Under the pieces are notes generated by a model that was not told the DNA's origin, did not search any database, and saw only the letters and a program-made list of their open reading frames with translations. The translations under genes were made by a program, and so were the position numbers. Below, in pieces: positions 7,148 to 13,423 of a stretch of DNA of 22,722 nt (its first letter is position 1; every line of letters starts with the position of its first letter). Source of the stretch: Candidatus Methanoperedens sp. (GTDB lineage: Archaea > Halobacteriota > Methanosarcinia > Methanosarcinales > Methanoperedenaceae); contig JAHFCV010000017.1 in the NCBI GenBank assembly GCA_023249275.1, forward strand, positions 1 to 22,722, in the 5' to 3' direction.

Positions 7148-8365
7148 ATGCTGATGCTTTTTAACACGCTGACAGGGAATAAAGAAAAATTCGAGCCGCT
7201 TGGTGATGTTGTGGGGATTTACACATGCGGTCCTTCGGTGTACCAGTATGCACATATCGGGAATTTCAGGACTTTTGTATTTGAAGATGTGCTTGTCCGG
7301 TACCTGCGGTTCAAAGGCTATAAGGTAAAAAGGGTGATGAATTTAACGGATATCGAGGATAAAGCCATAGAAACAGCAAGAAAAGAAGGAAAAACGCTTG
7401 GGGAGTTAACAGAATATTATTCAAAAATATTTTTTGAGGATATGAAAACACTGGCTCTCCTTGATGCTGATGTTTTTCCGAAAGCGACGGAACATGTGCC
7501 TGAGATAATTGACATAATAAAAAAAATGATGGGAAATGGTTTTGCTTACCGCGGTAAAGACGGCTCGATATATTATGATGTGTCAAAGTTCAAGGATTAT
7601 GGAAAGCTCTCTCATCTCAAGCTCAAGCGGGGAAAAAAGAAGATAAAGCGAGACGAATGGGGAGAGGATACATCCATAGTCTCGGATTTTGCGCTCTGGA
7701 AATCATATGAGAAAGAGGACGGCGATGTATTCTGGATAACTGAGCTTGGAAAAGGTCGCCCCGGCTGGCATATCGAGTGCTCTGCGATGTGTTCAAAACA
7801 TCTTGGCACAAGATTTGATATACATATCGGCGGCGTGGATAATATTTTCCCGCACCATGAGAACGTGATAGCCCAGAATTTCGGGGCGTTCGGTGAAAAC
7901 CCGTCAAAATACTGGCTTCATGCAAGGCATCTCATGGTTGAGGGCAGGAAAATGTCAAAATCCGCTGGCAATTTCTATACCCTGCGCGACCTTACCGGGA
8001 GGGGATACGAGCCAGTGGCGATAAAGTACCTGCTGCTTTCCATGAGCTACAGGAGACGGCTTAATTTCACGTTCGAGGGGATTGGGGAAGCGGCGAGAAA
8101 ACTGGAGAAGCTCCGCAGCGTCATTGAAAGTTTAAAGGAAAAAAACGGTGAGGATGATGCTGAAAAAATTGTAATTAAAGCCATGAAGAGATTTGAGCTT
8201 GCGATGGATGATAACCTGAATACCGGGAAGGCGTTAAAAGTAATGGAAGAACTTGCTGATGAGATAAGTTCTATCAATCCGGAGAGGAAATCATCCGAGA
8301 AGATTCTTGAAACTTTCAGGAGTTTTGACTCAATACTCGGATTGGGATTATTCACATCCTCTTAA
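7148..8365 (+). CDS. cysS: Cysteinyl-tRNA synthetase, C-terminally short
   Basis: 405 aa. Class I synthetase signatures: YTCGPSVYQYAHIGN (zinc ligand C27, HIGH-type HIGN 36-39), WHIECSAM and PHHENVIAQ with the remaining zinc ligands, and KMSKS (268-272). It charges tRNA-Cys with cysteine. Bacterial homologues of ~460 aa carry a final alpha/beta anticodon-recognition domain; here the protein stops just after the helical bundle (SFDSILGLGLF), about 55 residues short. The SD AGGAGG (7133-7138) is 9 nt before the chosen ATG; another ATG at 7144 opens only a six-residue ORF. The 3' end overlaps the convergent PDCD5 gene by 14 nt. Confidence 0.95.
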   Translation: MLMLFNTLTGNKEKFEPLGDVVGIYTCGPSVYQYAHIGNFRTFVFEDVLVRYLRFKGYKVKRVMNLTDIEDKAIETARKEGKTLGELTEYYSKIFFEDMKTLALLDADVFPKATEHVPEIIDIIKKMMGNGFAYRGKDGSIYYDVSKFKDYGKLSHLKLKRGKKKIKRDEWGEDTSIVSDFALWKSYEKEDGDVFWITELGKGRPGWHIECSAMCSKHLGTRFDIHIGGVDNIFPHHENVIAQNFGAFGENPSKYWLHARHLMVEGRKMSKSAGNFYTLRDLTGRGYEPVAIKYLLLSMSYRRRLNFTFEGIGEAARKLEKLRSVIESLKEKNGEDDAEKIVIKAMKRFELAMDDNLNTGKALKVMEELADEISSINPERKSSEKILETFRSFDSILGLGLFTSS

Positions 8366-8690
8366 TCTGCATCTCTCTCTTCTTGGGCTGCAACTGGAGA
8401 AGCAGCGCCTTGAGCCTGGCATCGTCTATCTTCGCCTGAATCCGTCCACTCTGGGCAAGGGATATTAACTGCGCCTCCACGCTTGCCACAAGCTCGGGTT
8501 TAGCCATTTTTAGCGTACTTAACCGCTCTCTTGCTTCAGGCGTGAGTATCTGGCGCAGGATAGCCGCCTTCTTTGATTCATACTCGGCGCGCGCCTGTTC
8601 CTGCTGGGCAGCCTGTGCCTGTCCAGTATACTGCTGTTGCTGCAGTTGCTCAAGCTTGCGCCTTTTAATTTCTTCTATCTCATCATCCAT
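8352..8690 (-). CDS. PDCD5-family DNA-binding protein
   Basis: 112 aa. The N-terminal acidic/basic helix (DDEIEEIKRRKLEQLQQQQ) and the core helical bundle (AILRQILTPEARERLSTLKMAKPELVASVEAQLISLAQSGRI) are the hallmark of the archaeal/eukaryotic PDCD5 family. The C-terminus is basic, and archaeal members bind DNA; their cellular role is unsettled. The gene follows S19e by 3 nt, a common archaeal pairing. In many archaea L39e and L31e come next; here the operon ends against the convergent CysRS gene instead. Confidence 0.95.
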   Translation of the reverse strand: MDDEIEEIKRRKLEQLQQQQYTGQAQAAQQEQARAEYESKKAAILRQILTPEARERLSTLKMAKPELVASVEAQLISLAQSGRIQAKIDDARLKALLLQLQPKKREMQIKRM

Positions 8691-8693
8691 ATT

Positions 8694-9143
8694 CTAGTAT
8701 TTAGCAAGCGCAGGGTTGGATTTGGTGAGTTCTGTTTTTACTTCGTTTGCCGCATTATCCAGGAACGACTGCCCTGTGGGTGAGATTATCCTGCCTGTTT
8801 TCTGGGCTTTAACAAACCCTGCTTTTTCAAGCTGCTGCAGCGCTTCTCTTGCAATGGAGCCGCTTCCCTTTGAGAAATGTACCCGTGTTACTCCATTCCT
8901 GTGCCTTCCACCGTAGAAACTCCTGAGTCTTGAAACGCCAACAGGTCCGTCGATATAGATGCGTCTTAATATGGAAGCGCACCTCACGAACCACCAGTCG
9001 GCATTATCAGGGGATAGTTCTTTATGGGCGCCTGTCTTGGCGAAACGTGCCCACTCTGGGGGCGTGACTTTCTGGTCATTTTTTAATTTCTGTGCCGTGC
9101 TGTTTATGAGAGTTTCTGCAGGCACATCATATACTGTTGTCAA
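8694..9143 (-). CDS. rps19e: 30S ribosomal protein S19e
   Basis: 149 aa. Typical S19e sequence: MTTVYDVPAETLI, PPEWARFAKTGAHKE, DWWFVRCASILRRIYIDGPVGV, LRSFYGGRHRNGV, and the C-terminal REALQQLEKAGFV and GRIISPTGQSFLD. It is a small-subunit protein specific to archaea and eukaryotes, needed for late 18S/16S maturation in eukaryotes. The start is TTG, supported by an excellent SD (GGAGG, 9151-9155, 7 nt away). It lies 63 nt downstream of the YhbY gene and 3 nt before PDCD5. Confidence 0.97.
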   Translation of the reverse strand: MTTVYDVPAETLINSTAQKLKNDQKVTPPEWARFAKTGAHKELSPDNADWWFVRCASILRRIYIDGPVGVSRLRSFYGGRHRNGVTRVHFSKGSGSIAREALQQLEKAGFVKAQKTGRIISPTGQSFLDNAANEVKTELTKSNPALAKY

Positions 9144-9206
9144 TGTTTGTCCTCCGTAAAATTATCTTCATACGTAATGAAAGGTGTCTAATTTATCGTA
9201 TAGTAT

Positions 9207-9464
9207 TTACCCTTTTCGGCGAAATACTGCAGTATTCCCCCTAACTTCAATAAGTTCTGAACCTGTCAGGTTTGCCAGTTTTTCTGACAGTTCCTTTCTT
9301 CCCAATTCAACAAAAGCAGCTTTGAGAAATTTCACTTTTACCATCTTTTTACTTTTCAATTGTTTTTTTAATTCCATAACTACAGGCTCTATACCTGATT
9401 TACCTACATGAATTATGGCATCAAGAAAAGTAGCCTCTGCCCTGCTTTTTTGGATGTCGTTCAT
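9207..9464 (-). CDS. YhbY/CRM-domain RNA-binding protein
   Basis: 85 aa, a single CRM domain. It has the family pattern HVGKSGIEPVVMELKKQLKSKKMVKVKFL in place of the canonical GxxG loop region, and ends in a strand GNTAVFRRKG. CRM proteins bind pre-ribosomal RNA or tRNA-like RNA. Its ATG overlaps the roadblock stop (ATGA), tying a ribosome-assembly protein to the GTPase module, and S19e follows. Confidence 0.9.
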   Translation of the reverse strand: MNDIQKSRAEATFLDAIIHVGKSGIEPVVMELKKQLKSKKMVKVKFLKAAFVELGRKELSEKLANLTGSELIEVRGNTAVFRRKG

Positions 9465-9829
9465 TTCAACAGCTCTTTAAGCTTCATTGCTGATTTTTGA
9501 AGCTCCAGGAGGATTAAACCCAGTCCTGTATCCTGACTTGCAAGAACTATCAGCAGCGCTTTAGGTCCTGCGCCAACAATGATTAACTTTCCATAATCGG
9601 TTTCCACAATAACCCTGTTGGGCACGCCTTTTTGCACCTGTGTGGTGGCGGTCTCCGAAGCCCCGAGTATGGTAGCAGACATCGCAACCAGCGATTCTAA
9701 ATACAGTTCCTTCTGCATAACTGCACGAATAAGCAACCCGTCACGACTGGCAGCGGCACAGGCTTCCACTCCACCGATATTCTTCAAATCTGCAAGTAGT
9801 TTATCTACCATGTCTATAGTATCAGACAT
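9461..9829 (-). CDS. Roadblock/LC7-domain protein (module 1)
   Basis: 122 aa, one roadblock/LC7 fold: helix VDKLLADLKNIGGVEACAAASRDGLLI, central helix with ESLVAMSATILGASETA, strand pair RVIVETDYGKLIIVGAG, and a long C-terminal helix. Members such as MglB, cvnB and Ragulator subunits dimerise and act as GAPs or scaffolds for a partner GTPase. The partner is almost certainly the fused GTPase directly upstream: the two overlap (TGATG). Membrane tethers are absent, so it should be cytosolic. Confidence 0.9.
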   Translation of the reverse strand: MSDTIDMVDKLLADLKNIGGVEACAAASRDGLLIRAVMQKELYLESLVAMSATILGASETATTQVQKGVPNRVIVETDYGKLIIVGAGPKALLIVLASQDTGLGLILLELQKSAMKLKELLK

Positions 9830-10998
9830 CAGGTCCCTCCCGTTATTTTATCAATCAATACTTCAAATGCTTCGAACACGCCGATTTTATCCTTAGCCAC
9901 TACCGGAACAACAGTAACGTCTTCCGGCATATTAAATTGCTCTTTAATCTCTTCAGGAGTTAAAGCGCCGGAAACATCCTGTTTATTTGCAACTATAATA
10001 TACGGGAGCCCATAGGCTTTTGTAATCTCAAGCATGTGTTTTGCACGAACAAAATCTGCCGGGTTTGTAGAATCCACAACAAGGAAAACACCCATAGATT
10101 CGCCGCTTAATAGTTTTATTATGGGGTCAAATCGCTCCTGACCCGGTGTTCCAAAAATATCCGCGCTGAAGCCTTTATAATCTATATGACCATGGTCAAG
10201 TGCGATTGTTGTGCCGAGCCTGTCCACAGATATTGCCCGTGTTGAAAGCGCATGTACAAACGTGGATTTTCCAGCGTCAAAAGCCCCTGTTACAAGTATT
10301 TTTGGTATATATAATTTTATTCCACCAGGTCGCAATACCCTGAAAAGCATTGATTTCTTTGTTTCTTCCGTCCAGTCTGATTTAAGTATCCCGAAGTACT
10401 GACCAAAGATGACCCGCTCGGCTATACCTCCGATAGATATGACTGCATTGAACAAGTCGTTTTTTATTAAGTCTAAGGTTTCCTGTGAATATGGCCATGC
10501 CGTGAAATTATATATGATGACATGATCATAAAGCATCGCCATTTTGTTCCATGTTTTGACCGCTTCAATAGTTTCTTTTTCGCCGCATAGGTCCATTATA
10601 GTAGAAAGGGAACCAAAAACTATGGTGCTTGGCGGCAATTCTTTTATTAGATCGGTAATTATCTTATTAAAACCTTCAATGTTATCCGGCTGTGAAACAA
10701 CGTATTTTTCGTTTGAAGGGGCACCTATCAATGGATTGTAAGCATCAACAAAAAATAATTTGTCATTATATAATTCGATATCCCAGCCGAACTCCTTAAA
10801 TTGACTCTTTACAAGGTCAGGCATAGTGCTTGATACCACGAAAACGCCAGTACCACCGCTTTTTAGATTACTGTAAATCGTTTGCAACCCGAAAATTTCT
10901 CCTTCAATACCGGGCTGGTTGTAATAAACAAGGCTTTTACCCACAGGTATGCCCCCGCCGAGGAAATCGTCAAGTTTTGGTATGCCTGTTTCTACCAT
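9829..10998 (-). CDS. Degenerate KaiC-like domain fused to small GTPase
   Basis: 389 aa in two halves. Residues 1-~225 follow the KaiC/RecA layout (GIPKLDDFLGGGIPVGKSLVYY) but the P-loop position reads NQPGIEGEI (27-35), without the GK[ST], so ATP binding is probably lost. Residues ~230-389 are a complete Ras-like GTPase: G1 GAFDAGKST (238-246), G3 DIFGTPGQERF (280-290), G4 NKQD (338-341), G5-like VAK (367-369). The GTPase resembles the predicted GTPases paired with roadblock proteins in MglA/MglB and conservon systems. The architecture suggests a nucleotide switch carried on a KaiC-like scaffold. It begins 1 nt after the preceding gene and overlaps the roadblock gene. Confidence 0.88.
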   Translation of the reverse strand: MVETGIPKLDDFLGGGIPVGKSLVYYNQPGIEGEIFGLQTIYSNLKSGGTGVFVVSSTMPDLVKSQFKEFGWDIELYNDKLFFVDAYNPLIGAPSNEKYVVSQPDNIEGFNKIITDLIKELPPSTIVFGSLSTIMDLCGEKETIEAVKTWNKMAMLYDHVIIYNFTAWPYSQETLDLIKNDLFNAVISIGGIAERVIFGQYFGILKSDWTEETKKSMLFRVLRPGGIKLYIPKILVTGAFDAGKSTFVHALSTRAISVDRLGTTIALDHGHIDYKGFSADIFGTPGQERFDPIIKLLSGESMGVFLVVDSTNPADFVRAKHMLEITKAYGLPYIIVANKQDVSGALTPEEIKEQFNMPEDVTVVPVVAKDKIGVFEAFEVLIDKITGGT

Positions 10999-10999
10999 G

Positions 11000-11704
11000 C
11001 TACACCGCCTTAACTATCTTTACGTTGGCGCCTTCAATCTCATATTCAAACCAGGGAGTGGGTTTCGGGGAAAGCCCCACCACTCTTATAAGATTCTTAT
11101 CGTTTTCGGATTTAATCTCTATCATGCCATCAAACAACTGTTTTAAAGTTGCGATAGACTGCTCATCATGCATACCGCTCTCTATTACATATATTCCAAT
11201 GGCGCCAGCGGCTTTGATGCGTCCTGTGAATACATGAAGAAACCTGAAAACCGTCTGGATGTTGGAGTACATCAATATTGTGGAAAGGGAATTAATATGA
11301 AGCTGGATTTTTTTGGTATTCTTTTTCATAAAGAATTCTTCAAAAAACTGGCTGATTTTGACACCAATTCCAGTCAAATCGACAGGGCTGCTTGCAATTT
11401 TAATATTTTCACTCTCAACAACCGTGCCGCCAAGCGTTTTTGTAACGCAGTCAACGATTCCTATTTTCGACATGGGCAGGTTTAATTTGTTTTGCTGGAA
11501 CCATTCTAAAACATGAGACGCGGATTCGCGAGTGGTTACCGTTATTATTGCATTTTCATTTTTTGCAGCGCCCTGGTACATCATGTAATTCAAGATGGCT
11601 TCTTTCCCACTCATAGGAGGGCCGATAAACATGATATTCGAGCTTTTTTTTATGCCTCCGATTGCATCGTCCAATTCCTTGATACCGATAGTATAATCAC
11701 TCAT
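11000..11704 (-). CDS. Degenerate KaiC-like RecA-family protein
   Basis: 234 aa, a single KaiC-like domain. The opening GIKELDDAIGGIKKSSNIMFIG is typical. The P-loop GPPMSGKEA (28-36) keeps GK but has Glu where Ser/Thr should bind Mg. The Walker B position IQLHINSLS (133-141) has Asn for the usual Asp. Catalysis is therefore doubtful; binding without turnover, or a structural role in a mixed ring with the fused KaiC half next door, is more likely. Archaeal KaiC-like proteins (FlaH/ArlH type) serve as regulators. It is the first gene of module 1, with 1 nt to the next. Confidence 0.82.
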   Translation of the reverse strand: MSDYTIGIKELDDAIGGIKKSSNIMFIGPPMSGKEAILNYMMYQGAAKNENAIITVTTRESASHVLEWFQQNKLNLPMSKIGIVDCVTKTLGGTVVESENIKIASSPVDLTGIGVKISQFFEEFFMKKNTKKIQLHINSLSTILMYSNIQTVFRFLHVFTGRIKAAGAIGIYVIESGMHDEQSIATLKQLFDGMIEIKSENDKNLIRVVGLSPKPTPWFEYEIEGANVKIVKAV

Positions 11705-11743
11705 TGTTATGCCTTTAGTACTAATATTACTATTTAATGCTTG

Positions 11744-11756
11744 TTATATATAAATA
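11744..11756 (-). promoter_or_regulatory. TATA box for module 1 operon
   Basis: On the minus strand TATTTATATATAA lies ~46 bp (centre to ATG) upstream of the first module 1 gene. This is a near-ideal archaeal TATA box that would give a leader of about 20 nt. Confidence 0.55.
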
Positions 11757-11780
11757 GATATTGTGGTGAAAAAGAACAAC

Positions 11781-11790
11781 CTATAAATAC
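11781..11790 (+). promoter_or_regulatory. TATA box for the 75-aa winged-helix gene
   Basis: CTATAAATAC lies ~40 bp upstream of the ATG at 11825, preceded by purine-rich AAAAAGAACAA, a plausible BRE. The SD AGGTGG (11815-11820) would be near the start of the message. Confidence 0.5.
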
Positions 11791-11824
11791 GAATATATTG
11801 TGTACTACCATCACAGGTGGGAAT

Positions 11825-12052
11825 ATGCGGCGAAGCAGGATAGATATTATCATTGATGTTCTGGATGTTGCGCAGAAGGGAGTTAATAAAACGAGCGTGG
11901 TCTATCGAACAAACCTGAATTTTAAGCTGGCTGATAAATATCTGGAGCTATTGCAAAGGCACGGTCTGGTGGAGAATAGTCTGGATAAATATAAAACAAC
12001 AGATAAAGGAAAAATATTTTTGGAGAAGGCAAAGGAAGTCACTTTAAGGTGA
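11825..12052 (+). CDS. Winged-helix regulator, 75 aa
   Basis: 75 aa from ATG 11825, chosen because AGGTGG sits 4 nt before it; the longer frame from 11741 would cross the promoter. Sequence MRRSRIDIIIDVLDVAQ, KTSVVYRTNLNFKLADKYLELLQRHGLVE and YKTTDKGKIFLEKAK matches the small archaeal winged-helix type with recognition helix and wing (N-terminal helix, YRTNLNF helix, TDKGK wing). Such proteins bind DNA and act as repressors or activators, often of neighbours. It is divergent from module 1 and shares a 120-bp promoter region with it, so regulation of module 1 is a fair inference. The 3' end overlaps the next gene by 14 nt. Confidence 0.85.
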   Translation: MRRSRIDIIIDVLDVAQKGVNKTSVVYRTNLNFKLADKYLELLQRHGLVENSLDKYKTTDKGKIFLEKAKEVTLR

Positions 12053-12236
12053 GCAGTTCCGAGCCAAAATCAGTTATTCTGACATCCCCGTTTTTCACCT
12101 CAATAAACCCCCATTCCTTCATAAAGTCGAGTAGTGCTGCATCTGCCGGTATTTTACCAAGCTCATTTACACTGAGCTTTTCCCCCCTGTTGAGTTTTTC
12201 AAGGATTTTGTCTGCGTTTTCTCCGAGTTTGGACAT
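12039..12236 (-). CDS. Small winged-helix-like protein, 65 aa
   Basis: 65 aa. The pattern ENADKILEKLNRGEKLSVNELGK, ALLDFMKEWGFIEVKNGDVRITDFGSELL shows helix, helix, long helix, then a short wing (GDVRITDFG), as in half-size winged-helix DNA-binding proteins. The family is not certain. It is convergent with the 75-aa regulator and the 3' ends overlap by 14 nt, so transcripts could pair. A TATA-like element 27-28 bp upstream of the ATG suggests leaderless expression. Confidence 0.7.
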   Translation of the reverse strand: MSKLGENADKILEKLNRGEKLSVNELGKIPADAALLDFMKEWGFIEVKNGDVRITDFGSELLTLK

Positions 12237-12257
12237 CCGTGCTAATAATGCAGAAAT

Positions 12258-12268
12258 GGTATAAATAG
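12258..12268 (-). promoter_or_regulatory. TATA-like box for the 65-aa gene
   Basis: On the minus strand CTATTTATACC is centred 27-28 bp before the ATG at 12236, the spacing expected for leaderless archaeal transcription. Confidence 0.4.
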
Positions 12269-12333
12269 CATAACTGAGCGGAGTTTCTTAACTGAATTTC
12301 TTAATATAATTTCTAAACTATATTTAGTATTAT

Positions 12334-12344
12334 TTTATATTAAA
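12334..12344 (+). promoter_or_regulatory. TATA-like box for the 29-aa micro-ORF
   Basis: TTTATATTAAA lies ~60 bp upstream of the ATG at 12399. The start site would be near 12365 and the leader ~35 nt with the SD inside. A perfect inverted repeat (GTAAATC, 7-nt loop, GATTTAC; 12345-12365) overlaps the predicted start point and could be an operator. Confidence 0.4.
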
Positions 12345-12398
12345 GTAAATCGTGTGTTGATTTACCCTTCATGGGCAATAATTAAGGAGGATAAAAAA

Positions 12399-12488
12399 AT
12401 GAAGACCGAGAAACAGAAATCACAGAGAAAAGAGGAAGAGAAGGTAGCAGAAGAGATGTTCAAGAAGGCAAGACTATTTTCAGCGTAG
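12399..12488 (+). CDS. 29-aa charged micro-protein
   Basis: The ATG is preceded by a perfect SD, AAGGAGG (12384-12390), at good spacing, the best ribosome site in this part of the window. The product has 29 residues, 15 of them charged (7 K, 2 R, 6 E), mostly in a likely amphipathic helix, ending KKARLFSA. Three T-runs follow directly (12488-12516), as in archaeal poly-T termination. No homologue is recognised. It could be a small regulatory or binding peptide, or a leader. Confidence 0.55.
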   Translation: MKTEKQKSQRKEEEKVAEEMFKKARLFSA

Positions 12489-12517
12489 TTTTTCCTCATA
12501 TTTTTTCTAATTTTTTC
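12488..12517 (+). terminator. Poly-T terminator after the micro-ORF
   Basis: Three runs of five to six T within 30 bp follow the TAG of the 29-aa gene. This is the usual form of archaeal factor-assisted termination. Confidence 0.45.
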
Positions 12518-12541
12518 AGAAAAGCAAGTGGATTAATAAGG

Positions 12542-13423
12542 TTGTGCTATACCCCCATCTCGATTTTTTCTCCTTTCCCATTTTTTGCTATTCTGCTATT
12601 CGCGATTTCATATAACTCATCAGAAATGATTTTATCGCCTCTATACATACTTATAATAGGGGTTGCAATATCATTGCTTTCAAGTTTTGCATCAAATTTG
12701 TGGAACCACACAAATGATTTAAAAGAAGATATGGCACAGGGGAAAAAAACAGTGCTAACTCTGAACATTGTCTCCCACAAAACAGCCATTGTTTTATCAG
12801 TGCTTCTGTATGTGATTTCTACAATAATAGTTCTCTATGCGTCAATAAAATTTGAAAGACCTATTTATCTTTTCTTTCTGGTATGGGCGGTGGTTACATG
12901 GTGGTATTCAGATAACGTTTTTTTAAGGAGATTGTTTGGTTTCCGGTTAAAAACCCACTACATCGGAGAGATTGTAACGTATGGAATTGCATACCCTGCT
13001 TATGCGCTAACTATTTGGCTAATATATTCAGATTTAAATACTTCAGGCATTGCACTGGCGTTAGCTTTCTCTTTTTTGGGAATATCTGGGGTATTGCTTA
13101 AGGATCTTAAGGATATATCGGGGGACAGGAAAGCTGGTCTGAAAACTCTTGGGGTAATATTTACACCATCAAAACTCCTCTATATTTCATGTATTTTTTT
13201 AATTTTATACTATTTAGTAATATTAGATTCAATCATTTTAAAAGTTTTGAGTGCAGGTATGCTTTTAGTCGTAATACCATTTATATGGTTCATAAAAAAT
13301 ACTTTTTATCAATTTCATAGAAAAAGCTGGAAACTGGAATTCGGAGACTTTAAATCAATAAAGACAATGTTGACATCAACTTATCTTTCACTTATCGTAT
13401 TAGGAATAGGTGCTCTCATCTAA
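12542..13423 (+). CDS. UbiA-family prenyltransferase, N-terminus uncertain
   Basis: 293 aa from a TTG. The two Asp-rich UbiA motifs are intact: NLWNHTNDLKED (N..ND..ED, about 52-63) and DLKDISGDRKAG (DxxDxxGD), with about eight membrane helices. UbiA enzymes join a prenyl diphosphate to an acceptor such as a quinone precursor, a lipid glycerol phosphate or a chlorophyll/haem ring; the acceptor here is unknown. The start is weak. No SD fits it, and upstream the frame encodes KASGLIRL, which looks like the usual first helix, yet no NTG codon precedes that part closely. Either an unusual start or a 5' lesion is possible. The stop overlaps the convergent FIST stop by 4 nt. Confidence 0.82.
   Translation: MCYTPISIFSPFPFFAILLFAISYNSSEMILSPLYILIIGVAISLLSSFASNLWNHTNDLKEDMAQGKKTVLTLNIVSHKTAIVLSVLLYVISTIIVLYASIKFERPIYLFFLVWAVVTWWYSDNVFLRRLFGFRLKTHYIGEIVTYGIAYPAYALTIWLIYSDLNTSGIALALAFSFLGISGVLLKDLKDISGDRKAGLKTLGVIFTPSKLLYISCIFLILYYLVILDSIILKVLSAGMLLVVIPFIWFIKNTFYQFHRKSWKLEFGDFKSIKTMLTSTYLSLIVLGIGALI

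Noticed and set aside
11741..11824. N-terminal extension of the 75-aa winged-helix protein
   Set aside because: It would cross the TATA box and the SD; the ATG at 11825 has the ribosome site directly before it.
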